A stretch of 50,270 bases of DNA from Armatimonadota bacterium (GTDB lineage Bacteria > Armatimonadota > UBA5829 > DTJY01), in the NCBI GenBank assembly GCA_029907255.1, contig JARYMF010000017.1, positions 1 to 50,270 of the forward strand. The letters are read 5' to 3'. Both the position numbers and the translations under genes were made by a program. Positions within the stretch are counted from its first letter, which is position 1. Every line of letters begins with the position of its first letter. The notes under the pieces were generated by a model that worked only from the letters and a program-made list of their open reading frames with translations, had not been told where the DNA came from and did not search any database. Of the stretch, positions 29,660 through 38,465 are shown piece after piece.

Positions 29660-30513
29660 AGTTTTGTTTCCTTTTCGGGTTTAATCGCTCGAATGAAAGC
29701 GCTAACAAACGCACTTGCAAGCTCCATAACGCCTTTTTCGCCAAGTTCGTTTATAACCTCTGGAGGGATAATTCCCTCGGCATCGTGCTCCTGGTATGTC
29801 CTCACAATCTCAATTTCTGGATTTGCGAAACCAGCTGCTTTTAGCTTTTCCTTATATTCGTTCATCTCAAGTGCTCCAGCTATGCACCCAGCCCAAAGCG
29901 CAAGGTTCTTTCGTACGACATCATCGACTGGTCGAGTTAGAACTATGTCGGCTACTGCAAGGCGGCCCCCAGGCTTCAGAACTCTGAATGCTTCAGCAAA
30001 TACACGATCTTTGTCGGTTGATAGGTTGATCACACAGTTGCTGATTATCACATCTACAGTGTTGTCTGGAAGCGGAATATTCTCGATATCCCCTTTTAGG
30101 AACTCGACGTTATCAATTCCTGCTGCTTGCTGGTTTTGTCGAGCAAGTTCAAGCATTTCATCTGTCATGTCGAGTCCGTAGGCTTTTCCTGTAGGGCCGA
30201 CTCTCCTAGCTGATAGAAGAACATCAATTCCGCCTCCACTGCCTAGGTCAAGTACAACTTCTCCTGGTTTAAGCTGGGCAAGCGCAACCGGATTCCCACA
30301 GCCCAGCGAGGCAAGCAGTGCCTCTGTGGGAATGTCTTTTGTCTCTGCTTCGTCATAGAGACCTTGTGTTATTGCGTCTGCGCAGGTATTGCCGCCGCAG
30401 CATGAGGCTCTCTCGTTGCACTTGGCATTCGCTGCAATCTGACCATACTTCATTTTAACGAACGCTTTGATTGAATCTCTCTCGTTGATATCGCTATTAC
30501 AGCAGTTGGACAT
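29656..30513 (-). CDS. arsM: Arsenite S-adenosylmethionine methyltransferase
   Basis: A 285-residue enzyme that methylates As(III) with SAM. The SAM motif DLGSGGG is at 89-95. The three conserved As-binding cysteines are visible: Cys72 (LGCGNP), Cys160 (SNCVINL) and Cys210 (WAGCIAG). Extra N-terminal Cys pairs (CC at 4-5 and 38-39) may bind metal or thiols. GAGGTG precedes the ATG. The product would be exported by the coupled ArsP-like permease. It lies 14 bp after the redoxin gene. Confidence 0.93.
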   Translation of the reverse strand: MSNCCNSDINERDSIKAFVKMKYGQIAANAKCNERASCCGGNTCADAITQGLYDEAETKDIPTEALLASLGCGNPVALAQLKPGEVVLDLGSGGGIDVLLSARRVGPTGKAYGLDMTDEMLELARQNQQAAGIDNVEFLKGDIENIPLPDNTVDVIISNCVINLSTDKDRVFAEAFRVLKPGGRLAVADIVLTRPVDDVVRKNLALWAGCIAGALEMNEYKEKLKAAGFANPEIEIVRTYQEHDAEGIIPPEVINELGEKGVMELASAFVSAFIRAIKPEKETKL

Positions 30514-30527
30514 TGGAATACTTCACC

Positions 30528-31130
30528 TCATGATTTTGTTTTGCTATCTTGTGACGTTTTTTGGTCGTCAGATTTCTTGTTTTTCTGTACTTGAGGTAGA
30601 AATTTTTCTACTTGTTCTGTTACCTTCTTTACGTAATCTTCAGGATGGCCTGCTAATGTGAAACGAAGAATTCCCTTTGCGTCCACTAGACACAAGAAGG
30701 GCATGGACTCCGATGGATACAAAGAGGAAACACTGAGTCCTTTATCAATTAAAAGCGGAAATGTGATTTTGTTCTCTTTGGCGAAAGTGGATAGGTATGA
30801 AGGGTCAGCCTCACACATCCACGGTTCGGTGTTTACATGTACGATGCAAAGCCCACGCGATGCATACTTTTCTTGTAAGCCTTGAAGTTCCTTTAAAGCC
30901 GCCCGACTGCATATGCAACTAATGAATCCGAAGCTAATTATTACCGTTTTCTTTTTCTGGTCCGACAGCTTCCAAGATTTGCCGTTTTGGTCGTTTAGCG
31001 TGAAGTCTGGTGCTGGCGCGCCGATTTTGAGAGCTGGAGGTTTCTTTTCAGAATTTTGCGATTCAGCATGAGCCATCGCCAGCGTTGCAATTATGAAAGC
31101 GACAGCGATTAGCGAGTCAAACCTTTTCAT
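30528..31130 (-). CDS. Exported redoxin (AhpC/TlpA-like) with CxC site
   Basis: A 200-residue protein with a signal peptide (about 1-22) and a redoxin fold starting at [16 protein letters not shown]. Where TlpA proteins have W-C-x-x-C, this one has Cys72-I-Cys74 in [11 protein letters not shown], which is unusual. The C-terminal 25 residues are Lys/Gln-rich. It overlaps acr3 by 4 nt. A role in reducing or trapping arsenic-thiol adducts in the periplasm is possible but inferred. Confidence 0.75.
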   Translation of the reverse strand: MKRFDSLIAVAFIIATLAMAHAESQNSEKKPPALKIGAPAPDFTLNDQNGKSWKLSDQKKKTVIISFGFISCICSRAALKELQGLQEKYASRGLCIVHVNTEPWMCEADPSYLSTFAKENKITFPLLIDKGLSVSSLYPSESMPFLCLVDAKGILRFTLAGHPEDYVKKVTEQVEKFLPQVQKNKKSDDQKTSQDSKTKS

Positions 31131-32209
31131 GGTGTTGTACTCCTGCCCGTCTCGCAGGCGGCAAAGTATTTTCTTCGAAAGTGCAGGGCAACGTTTACTA
31201 AACTAATGAGTACAGGAACCTCAACCAGCGGGCCAATGACGGTGGCAAATGCTTGCTTTGATCCAATTCCAAACACCGCGACTGCTACTGCAATAGCAAG
31301 TTCGAAGTCATTGCTTGCTGCAGTGAACGATACCGCAGTCACTTCGCCATATGAAGCTCCTGTCTTTCGAGCAATAAAGAATGTAACAAACCACATTGCA
31401 AAGAAGTAGAGAGTTAGAGGAATGGCCACTCGCACAACATCAAGCGGGAGCTGAATTATATACTCACCTTTGAGCGAGAACATTACTATAATTGTGAAGA
31501 GTAGCGCAATTAGCGTGATTGGGCTTATCCTCGGCATGAATACGTTCTCAAACCAATCACGCCCTTTCCAAGCTTGCACAGAAAAGTGAGTTGCTATTCC
31601 AGCTATAAATGGTATTCCTAGATAAATGAAAACGGTCTTTGCTGCTTCTGCGATGGATATGCTTACGTCCAGTCCTTTCACCAACCCTAGTGCGCTCAGC
31701 AAAAAGGTGATGAAGAACCACATATAAATCGCATAAAAAAGTACTTGAAATACGGCATTGAAAGCTACCAATCCAACTGCGAGTTCGCGGTCGCCCTCGG
31801 CTAGTTCGTTCCATACAATCACCATGGCAATGCACCTCGCCAAGCCTACTAATATGACGCCAACCATATATTGAGGGTGATTCCGCAGGAGCAAAATGGC
31901 AAGCGTGAACATAACAAATGGACCAATAATCCAGTTCATGAGGAGTGCCAGCGCAAGGAGTTTGGGTTTTCGAAAGACCCGCCCCATTTCTTCATAGCGT
32001 ACTTTCGTAAGTGGCGGGTACATCATTAGAATTAGGCCTATTGCGATGGGTATGCTCGTTGTCCCTACTTGGAACCTGTTGATAAGCCCGGCCACACCTG
32101 GTGCAAAATACCCTAGCAACACCCCAAATGCCATTGCAAGGAAGATCCAAAGGGTCAAATACCTGTCTAGAAAAGACAACTTCTTACTTGCCGAACTAGG
32201 TGTACTCAC
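31127..32209 (-). CDS. acr3: Arsenite efflux permease Acr3
   Basis: A GTG start at 32209 is preferred: AGGAGG lies 8 nt upstream and the result (360 residues) overlaps the mtrA-like gene by 14 nt. An upstream start at 32245 is possible. The protein has ten hydrophobic segments. The Acr3 hallmark [13 protein letters not shown] carries the essential Cys (Cys126), and [10 protein letters not shown] in a late helix carries the conserved Glu. It exports As(III) using the membrane potential. Confidence 0.93.
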   Translation of the reverse strand: MSTPSSASKKLSFLDRYLTLWIFLAMAFGVLLGYFAPGVAGLINRFQVGTTSIPIAIGLILMMYPPLTKVRYEEMGRVFRKPKLLALALLMNWIIGPFVMFTLAILLLRNHPQYMVGVILVGLARCIAMVIVWNELAEGDRELAVGLVAFNAVFQVLFYAIYMWFFITFLLSALGLVKGLDVSISIAEAAKTVFIYLGIPFIAGIATHFSVQAWKGRDWFENVFMPRISPITLIALLFTIIVMFSLKGEYIIQLPLDVVRVAIPLTLYFFAMWFVTFFIARKTGASYGEVTAVSFTAASNDFELAIAVAVAVFGIGSKQAFATVIGPLVEVPVLISLVNVALHFRRKYFAACETGRSTTP

Positions 32210-32927
32210 GCTTTTTTGCCTCCTGTTTTGCTTTGATTTCTGCAATCAATCGTTCCAATTGCTCTACAGCAGCCCATTCATTTTCATTTCGTGGTGCATA
32301 CCACGGTTGTTTTACTCTCCATGTAATTGAAGATGAGATAGCCTCTTTGGGAAATGCCCCAGGGTCAAAGAGTACATACTCGCCAAATTGTGTAGGTTCT
32401 TCTTGAAAACATGACCAGATGGCTTTTGCGATTACGTTTTCGTTTCCTTCATTGACGAGATCAACAATTTTTACCTGTTTTCGGAATCGTTCAATAGCTT
32501 CGAGCGGAATATTGTACAAAAAGGGTGTCGGGGATTTTGAGCCAATGATTCGACGATCTTCTCCTATGCCATTGAGACTAAGCGCTACTAAGCTTTGCCC
32601 TACTAGGTGGCCAGGCGATTCCGGGCCGCATACTATGAGATAGCGTATGTTTGGATTGGCGACTATGTTGCAAATCATTTTTTCAATGCCTATATTCTCA
32701 GTTTGAAGAGTGCCAGCAAGGGCCGCACCTGATTCCACGCCTATGCGTACCAAGTGCTCAATAGGTTTAGGAATATCCTCTTGTGGCCATTTAAGTATGA
32801 CACACAAAGCTGCAGGCGATAGATCGTTGCCTCGCAAATATCGGCCTTCCTCTGGTGGGTAGTTTGAGGGCGGCTTGACCTTATAGCCTGGATTTGGTAT
32901 CCAGTAATTTTCATCGGCGCTCGTCAT
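32196..32927 (-). CDS. MtrA-like corrinoid methyltransferase subunit in an arsenic operon
   Basis: A 243-residue cytoplasmic protein matching MtrA, the corrinoid-binding subunit of methanogen N5-methyl-H4MPT:coenzyme M methyltransferase. Diagnostic blocks are TENIGIEK (76-83), [12 protein letters not shown] (90-101), GHLVGQS with His107 at the cobalt-ligand place, and [19 protein letters not shown] (140-158). The C-terminal membrane anchor of methanogen MtrA is missing; a charged helix takes its place. The other Mtr subunits are absent. It lies between arsR and acr3 with overlaps on both sides, so it is co-expressed with arsenic genes. A methyl- or arsenic-transfer role is inferred. Confidence 0.8.
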   Translation of the reverse strand: MTSADENYWIPNPGYKVKPPSNYPPEEGRYLRGNDLSPAALCVILKWPQEDIPKPIEHLVRIGVESGAALAGTLQTENIGIEKMICNIVANPNIRYLIVCGPESPGHLVGQSLVALSLNGIGEDRRIIGSKSPTPFLYNIPLEAIERFRKQVKIVDLVNEGNENVIAKAIWSCFQEEPTQFGEYVLFDPGAFPKEAISSSITWRVKQPWYAPRNENEWAAVEQLERLIAEIKAKQEAKKREYT

Positions 32928-33252
32928 GGTTTTTCTCCATTCCTGTGCAGCACATTGCGCTTGTTTTTGATTTGGTGTCTATTTTTGCAAGGCAATCCTC
33001 GAGGAATCTTAGTGCAATGTCTCCCAAAGTAGAGGGACAAAGGGAATAGTGAATCCATTGGCCTTGCCTTCTAGCACGCACAATTCCGGCATTTTTGAGG
33101 CAGGCTAGATGGTGTGATACTGCCGGCTGCGTCATGGAGAGTTCTTCCATGATTTTGCAAACGCACATTTCGCCGTTTTGGGCTAGCATTTGAACTATTC
33201 GTATACGGGTTGTATCCCCGAGGGCTTTGAAAATACTTTCGAGTGTTGCCAT
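32911..33252 (-). CDS. arsR: ArsR-family arsenic-responsive repressor
   Basis: A 113-residue winged-helix repressor. The ATG at 33252 gives the normal N terminus (MATLESIFKALGDTTR); the longer frame would cover the operator. The As(III)-binding Cys pair is Cys30-V-Cys32 in the metal-binding helix (MCVCKIME). The recognition helix is TQPAVSHHLACLKNAG. A C-terminal CC pair may add a ligand. The stop overlaps the mtrA-like gene by 17 nt. It should repress its own operon until arsenite binds. Confidence 0.93.
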   Translation of the reverse strand: MATLESIFKALGDTTRIRIVQMLAQNGEMCVCKIMEELSMTQPAVSHHLACLKNAGIVRARRQGQWIHYSLCPSTLGDIALRFLEDCLAKIDTKSKTSAMCCTGMEKNHDERR

Positions 33253-33264
33253 AGTAAAAGATTC

Positions 33265-33288
33265 ATAAACGTATGTTGATATGTTTAT
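33265..33288. promoter_or_regulatory. ArsR operator, 24-bp interrupted palindrome
   Basis: ATAAAC-N-TAT-N4-ATA-N-GTTTAT is a dyad typical of ArsR/SmtB operators. It overlaps the -10 box and transcription start of the ars promoter and lies 12 bp before the arsR ATG, so binding would block transcription. Confidence 0.75.
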
Positions 33289-33315
33289 TTTAATGCTTTG
33301 AGGAAACTGTGTCAA
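33287..33315 (-). promoter_or_regulatory. Promoter of the arsenic operon
   Basis: On the minus strand: TTGACA (33315-33310), a 17-bp spacer and TAAAAT (33292-33287). The start point near 33280 falls inside the ArsR operator. Confidence 0.75.
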
Positions 33316-33392
33316 GCAGGAAATAAGACATTTTTCTCCAACTTATAAATAATGAGACAAGAGTAATATACGGGCGCTGGGGGGACTTGCTT

Positions 33393-35258
33393 ATGAGCAG
33401 TTTGTATTTTGGCAATCGTGAGCCGCTCGTGCAAAGCGCTTTCATATTTTTGCCGCTTGGGAGCGTGAAGCCTAAAGGCTGGCTGAGAAGACAGCTTCAG
33501 ATACAAGCAAATGGCCAAAGTGGGCACTTGCCGGAGTTCTGGGATTCGCTCGGGCCCAATAGCGGATGGCTTGGAGGAACCGGCGAGAGTTGGGAGCGAG
33601 GGCCATATTATCTTGATGGTCTGGTTCCGCTTGCTTATCTCCTCGACGATGAGAGGCTGATTAACATTGCTCAAAAATGGCTAGACTGGATGATTAGTAG
33701 CCAAAATGAGAGCGGCCATTTTGGTCCGAAGTCGCTTGAAGACTGGTGGCCTTTCGGGATCGCTTGCAAAGTGCTGACTCAATATCAGGAAGTGACTGGC
33801 GATCCGCGGGTTGTTCCCATGCTTGAAAAGTTTTTCAAATATATGAAACGCGAGCTTCCTCGTCGACATTTGCATTCATGGGCCATCATGCGGTGGGCGG
33901 ATACTGTCTTGAGTATTATCTGGCTTTATAACCGCAATGGCGATTCTGAGCTCCTTGAACTTGCCGAGGAAATCATGAAGCAGGGATATGATTGGAGCTA
34001 TCACTTCCGCGACTTTGCTCATCCAGTGAAGCAGACTGTTCGTTTTCAGATGCGAACACATGTTGTAAATAACGGCATGGGCGTGAAGACACCCGGCGTT
34101 CAGTATTTGCTTACTGGGTGGGAAGAACATAAAGAAGGCGCATATAAGGCACTTGAAATGTTGGAAACATATCACGGAACAGCCGCGGGCATTTTTACAG
34201 GCGATGAACACTACGCAGGGAAAAATCCAACGCAAGGAACGGAACTTTGTGCGGTTGTTGAGTTCATGTTTTCCTTAGAGAATCTGATGCAGATACTAGG
34301 CGATCCAGCGTTCGGAGATTTGCTTGAGAAAGTGGCATATAATGCTCTGCCGGCAACGTTTACGGCTGACATGTGGCAGCACCAATATGACCAGCAGGCT
34401 AATCAAGTGCTATGCACAATCGCCAAACGTCCTTGGACAAATAATCGTGAGGATTCGAATATATTTGGCTTGGAACCGAACTATGGATGTTGTACAGCCA
34501 ATTTCCACCAAGGTTGGCCAAAGTTTGTTGCGAACCTTTGGATGGCTACTTACGACGAGGGGTTGGCTGCTGTGGCTTATGGGCCATGTGAGGTAAAAGC
34601 AAAGGTTCGAGGGGGACAAGAAGTAACTATTAGCGTGGATACCAATTATCCGTTTGGCGACACAGTGAGAATGGAAATTCACACTCGAAAATCCGCGCGT
34701 TTCCCATTGAGTTTTCGCATTCCTGGATGGGCGGATTTGCCAGTAATGAAGGTGAATAGCGGCTTGGTTTCAGCCGAACCAGGCACATTTAAAACCGTCG
34801 AACGCGAGTGGAGAGATGGGGATGTAATTGAATTCCTTTTCCCGATGAAAGTCGAATCCGAGAGGAGGTTTCGCAATTCAATCACTCTAAAGCGTGGGCC
34901 AATCGTCTTTTCTTTGAAGATAGGCGAGCGGTGGGAGCGTATCCGTGGGGAAGACCCATGCCCTGATTATGCTGTTTACCCAACGACGCCTTGGAATTAT
35001 GGACTCATAGTTGACCCTGAGCATCCTGAGGTTGAAGTTGTTGAGAAAGGCATTGGAGATATCATATTCGGCGCTGATTATGCCCCAGTTGAGCTTCGGG
35101 TGAAGGGAAAACAGATACCGGAATGGGGGATTGAAGATAACCAGGCGGGCTTGATTCCCGAAAGTCCTGTGAGTTCCAGCGAACCCGTGGAAGATCTCAC
35201 GCTCATCCCGTATGGTTGTGCAAAGCTTAGAATTACGGAATTTCCTCTCATCGGCTGA
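33393..35258 (+). CDS. GH127-family glycosidase (DUF1680, beta-L-arabinofuranosidase-like)
   Basis: A 621-residue protein without a signal peptide. The ATG at 33393 follows a GGGGGG-rich SD. An alpha/alpha barrel region carries WERGPYYLDGLVPLAYLL and the SGHFGP and WWPFGIACK blocks. The GH127 cysteine nucleophile region is GCCTANFHQGWPK (Cys366-Cys367), and a beta-sandwich domain follows. Family members cleave beta-L-arabinofuranosides from plant glycans. Specificity within the family is uncertain. It diverges from arsR. Confidence 0.85.
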   Translation: MSSLYFGNREPLVQSAFIFLPLGSVKPKGWLRRQLQIQANGQSGHLPEFWDSLGPNSGWLGGTGESWERGPYYLDGLVPLAYLLDDERLINIAQKWLDWMISSQNESGHFGPKSLEDWWPFGIACKVLTQYQEVTGDPRVVPMLEKFFKYMKRELPRRHLHSWAIMRWADTVLSIIWLYNRNGDSELLELAEEIMKQGYDWSYHFRDFAHPVKQTVRFQMRTHVVNNGMGVKTPGVQYLLTGWEEHKEGAYKALEMLETYHGTAAGIFTGDEHYAGKNPTQGTELCAVVEFMFSLENLMQILGDPAFGDLLEKVAYNALPATFTADMWQHQYDQQANQVLCTIAKRPWTNNREDSNIFGLEPNYGCCTANFHQGWPKFVANLWMATYDEGLAAVAYGPCEVKAKVRGGQEVTISVDTNYPFGDTVRMEIHTRKSARFPLSFRIPGWADLPVMKVNSGLVSAEPGTFKTVEREWRDGDVIEFLFPMKVESERRFRNSITLKRGPIVFSLKIGERWERIRGEDPCPDYAVYPTTPWNYGLIVDPEHPEVEVVEKGIGDIIFGADYAPVELRVKGKQIPEWGIEDNQAGLIPESPVSSSEPVEDLTLIPYGCAKLRITEFPLIG

Positions 35259-35657
35259 GGAAAAGGATTAAACAAAAAATGCAGGCGCAAAGTGTATAGG
35301 CGCTTTAGTAGGGCTGATTTGCTAAAAAAATTTCCCCCAAGGGCGTTTAGGCTTTGTGCATTGTGGGTAGAAAAATGTTGCAGTGCGCTTCTTGTGCATA
35401 GGGCAAAAGGTTTTGCCCTTGCCTTCCTCATGCATATGGCGGCACGATGGGTTATCCATCAGGCCGCCTCTTTTCTTGAGTTTCGGATATTCTTAATGAA
35501 GGGTCTCAAAATAACTTGTGGCAACTTGTAAAGAATCTGCTTTTTGGAATCTGAAGGTGGGCGTATCACCCTGGATTATGTTATTGATGCTAGGTATTCT
35601 GATGAACGCCAGGCTTATTTTCGCAAATAAGATTTGAAGACAATTCCTTAGGGGCGA
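35259..35657. other. Intergenic stretch with one strong inverted repeat
   Basis: No convincing gene is present. AGGGCAAAA at 35400 and TTTTGCCCT ending at 35419 form a tight inverted repeat with almost no loop and no T-run, so it is not a normal terminator. The 79-residue ORF at 35292-35531 lacks an SD and family features. Confidence 0.45.
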
Positions 35658-36938
35658 TTAGGCTAGCTTCACTGTGGGCATAGCTTCGGATTCTACCCGG
35701 ACAATTTCCGCGCCGAGCGAAGACATTTTGTCTTCTATTCGTTCGTAGCCGCGGTCAATGTGCTCGACTCCCGAGATGTCAGTTCTTCCTTCTGCTGCTA
35801 GACCTGCGATGACAAGGGCAGCACCCGCCCGTAGGTCGGTGGCAGTAACCTCGGCTCCGGTGAGCTTAGGGACGCCTTTGATGATTGCTGTTCTGCCTTC
35901 CTGGACTATGTCTGCGCCCATTCGTTGGAGCTCAGCAACGTATTTAAACCGCCGCTCGTAGACATTCTCGCTAATAACCGATGTCCCATCGGCAATCACA
36001 AGTAGGGCCGCAAACGGTTGTTGCATATCGGTTGGAAATCCAGGATGCGGCATTGTCTTGATGTCAACAGCAATTGGTCTGCGATTTGCCTTGACGCGAA
36101 TATAGTCAGTGCCTTCCTCCACCGATATACCTGCTTCTTGAAGTTTTTGGATCACGGCAAGCGAGTGTTCGGGAATGGCTTTTCTGAGGACTACATCGCC
36201 GAGCGTTACTGCCGCTGCAATCGCATATGTCCCGGCTTCCATCCTATCGGAGATTACCCGATGGTTGACGGCACGAAGCTCTTTGACGCCTTCGATTTGG
36301 ATTGTTTTTGTTCCTGCGCCGTAAATTTTCGCGCCCATAGCTATGAGCATATTTGCTAAATTGACGACCTCTGGCTCAAGGGCGGCGTTTTCGATATATG
36401 TCGTGCCCTCGGCTAGGCACGCTGCCGTCATTAGGTGCTGGGTGGCGCCTGCGCTTGGGAAGTCTAAATATATCTTAGCCCCTTTTAACCTCGACGCTTC
36501 AGCTTCAACATAGCCATGTTCCATAGAGATTCGCGCGCCAAGTGCTTGCAGCCCTTTAACGTGAAAATCTACCGGTCTTGCTCCAATGTCGCAACCACCG
36601 GGCATAGGTACCTTTGCATATCCAAGTCTTGCGAGCAAGGGACCTAAAACGCAAAACGAAGCGCGCATCTTTTTGACTAATTCGTAGGGCGCTTCGTTGG
36701 ATTTTATTTCAGTGGCATCAATCTCTAGCTGATTTCCGGTAAGACGGGTAGGTACACCTAGTTCTTGGAGCATTTGTGACATAGTATATATGTCGCCTAT
36801 GTGAGGCACGTTTTCGAGAATAGTAGTTCCTTTTGCGAGCAGTGCTCCCGCCATTAAAGCTAAGGTGGCATTTTTGCTTCCTGCAATGTCTACTTCACCT
36901 TCTAGTCTGTTGCCGCCAATAACGTATAATTTTTCCAA
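35658..36938 (-). CDS. murA: UDP-N-acetylglucosamine 1-carboxyvinyltransferase
   Basis: A 426-residue enzyme for the first committed step of peptidoglycan synthesis. The start is TTG at 36938, after GGGAGGGG with 7-nt spacing. Substrate residues Lys22-Asn23 are in GSKNATLALMA. The catalytic and fosfomycin-target Cys116 is in PGGCDIGARP, so the enzyme should be fosfomycin-sensitive. GFPTDMQQPF and the C-terminal GYERIEDK motif are also present. Confidence 0.95.
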   Translation of the reverse strand: MEKLYVIGGNRLEGEVDIAGSKNATLALMAGALLAKGTTILENVPHIGDIYTMSQMLQELGVPTRLTGNQLEIDATEIKSNEAPYELVKKMRASFCVLGPLLARLGYAKVPMPGGCDIGARPVDFHVKGLQALGARISMEHGYVEAEASRLKGAKIYLDFPSAGATQHLMTAACLAEGTTYIENAALEPEVVNLANMLIAMGAKIYGAGTKTIQIEGVKELRAVNHRVISDRMEAGTYAIAAAVTLGDVVLRKAIPEHSLAVIQKLQEAGISVEEGTDYIRVKANRRPIAVDIKTMPHPGFPTDMQQPFAALLVIADGTSVISENVYERRFKYVAELQRMGADIVQEGRTAIIKGVPKLTGAEVTATDLRAGAALVIAGLAAEGRTDISGVEHIDRGYERIEDKMSSLGAEIVRVESEAMPTVKLA

Positions 36939-37291
36939 GAACTAGCCCCTCCCATGTTGAGGATTTTCGCTTTAGTGGAGTTCGACAGCACCAATACTGA
37001 GCGGAGCCGCCTTGCATTTCAATTATACCCACACACTCAGAATTCTACATCTTGCCCTCGACTTCCTGTCAAAAGCAACGTCCCTTAACCAAACAAAGTA
37101 TACAGAAGAGCACTCCCCTATGTCAAGCGAGCGATTGTGGGTTAATGATTTAAATTAAGTCAGAAATTTTTAACTTTAGGTAGACTTTAAATAATTGGTT
37201 GTAAATAAGTGCTTACTTTTTCGGTTTCTCGCAAATTCTTCGCTGTTAACGCTTTCTGAAACATTGACCTCCGCTAGCCTCGAAGCTATAA
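36939..37291. other. Intergenic region upstream of murA
   Basis: This stretch has no gene. It carries the murA promoter (37097-37126, minus strand) and a second weaker candidate on the same strand: TTGACA at 37072-37067 with TAGAAT at 37047-37042 and a 19-bp spacer. A TATAAT (37027-37022) without a clear -35 lies closer to murA. Confidence 0.5.
37097..37126 (-). promoter_or_regulatory. murA promoter TTGACA-N18-TATACT
   Basis: Minus strand: -35 at 37126-37121 and -10 at 37102-37097. It would give a leader of about 150 nt before murA. The box pair is the same as that found upstream of murJ. Confidence 0.6.
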
Positions 37292-38380
37292 TTAACCTGA
37301 ATTTTGAGCGCTTGCTGGTAGGCTTCCATGGCCCAAAGCTGTTGTGTGTGCTCTTAGGACGTCGGCTTCGGCTGTGAATCCGCCGATAAACGGCTGGTCT
37401 GCCACAAGCATGTACGCATCGAGGTCCAGAGCGTGGAAAGCACCTGTCCCGCAGGCAAAATGAATGGAGGTAGCGAGGCCAATCCCTGGTTCAAGCATGC
37501 TTCCAAGCATGATTTCTTTTCGAGCAGCTTGACACAAGGCTATTATCGCCAGCGCACCTGAGATGCCGGACTTCATTACTTTGATGTTTATGCCATCAAT
37601 TGCCTCTTGTTCTAGGAGCCTAAGGGCATCGAATGGGGTAACCACGGCTTCGTCGGCGAATACCGGTATTGAAGTATGCTGAGTGACATATCTGAGGCCA
37701 GCTATGTCGCTTTTGTCAACCGGTTGCTCCAGCAAGCTAATTGGTACGCCTGCACCTTGAAGTTTAGTAACGAATGACACGGCTATCGTTGGAACGAATC
37801 CCTGGTTTGCATCTATTCTGATGTCACATTGGGGAGCGCCTTGATGAATGGCAATTACGCGTTCAAAGTCTTCCTCAGGATCTTCAACGCCAACTTTTAT
37901 TTTTAAGCAGCGAAATCCTTGGGAAGCGGCACGTTCGGCGGCGAACCGCGCCTCGTCTGGAGGACAGATTGGGATAGTCACGTCTGTTTGTACCTCCTCC
38001 AACACGCCGCCGAAAAAGTGAAACATCGAGAGGTTAAACACCTTGCAGAAGGCGTCTAAGATGGCAATCTCGAGCCCCGCGCGGGCTGTATGTTCGTCTG
38101 GTAAAACTTCTGCAAGGATTTTGAAGATGTTTAGATATTGGCGAACATCGGCGCCTTCAAGGTCGGGCTTGCTTATTTTGATAGCTGAAAGAACGGTGGT
38201 AGTGTCTTCGCCGGTCACATATTTGAGCGGTGTGGCAGAGCCATAGCCGATTACCCCGTTCTCGAGTCGAAGTTCGATTATAACAGTGGGTGATGCCGTC
38301 TTTCTGCCTTTGGCAGTCTCAAAGGCCTCTTTAAGTTGGAGCTCAAGAGGGTATGCGACTACTTCGCTTATCCTTGGCAT
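37292..38380 (-). CDS. Dipeptide epimerase (L-Ala-D/L-Glu epimerase-like)
   Basis: An enolase-superfamily enzyme of 362 residues. The ATG at 38380 is preferred because GGGAGG lies 9 nt upstream. The catalytic K-x-K is LKIKVG (Lys160, Lys162). Metal ligands are Asp190 (IDANQG), Glu218 (LLEQP) and Asp243 (FADEA), and the second base is Lys267 (NIKVM). Such enzymes epimerise L-Ala-D-Glu from murein peptides during recycling. The murA and PBP4 neighbours support that role, but other dipeptide substrates are possible. Confidence 0.85.
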   Translation of the reverse strand: MPRISEVVAYPLELQLKEAFETAKGRKTASPTVIIELRLENGVIGYGSATPLKYVTGEDTTTVLSAIKISKPDLEGADVRQYLNIFKILAEVLPDEHTARAGLEIAILDAFCKVFNLSMFHFFGGVLEEVQTDVTIPICPPDEARFAAERAASQGFRCLKIKVGVEDPEEDFERVIAIHQGAPQCDIRIDANQGFVPTIAVSFVTKLQGAGVPISLLEQPVDKSDIAGLRYVTQHTSIPVFADEAVVTPFDALRLLEQEAIDGINIKVMKSGISGALAIIALCQAARKEIMLGSMLEPGIGLATSIHFACGTGAFHALDLDAYMLVADQPFIGGFTAEADVLRAHTTALGHGSLPASAQNSG

Positions 38381-38465
38381 TTTCACATGCCTCCCTTAGG
38401 CAAAATATCTAATTGCTAAGTTGTTATTTAAGCGATTCATAAAGTATGAGAGGTAAAGACTAACA

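Noticed and set aside
35292-35531. 79-residue ORF between GH127 and murA
   Set aside because: No SD and no recognisable features; it is probably chance.
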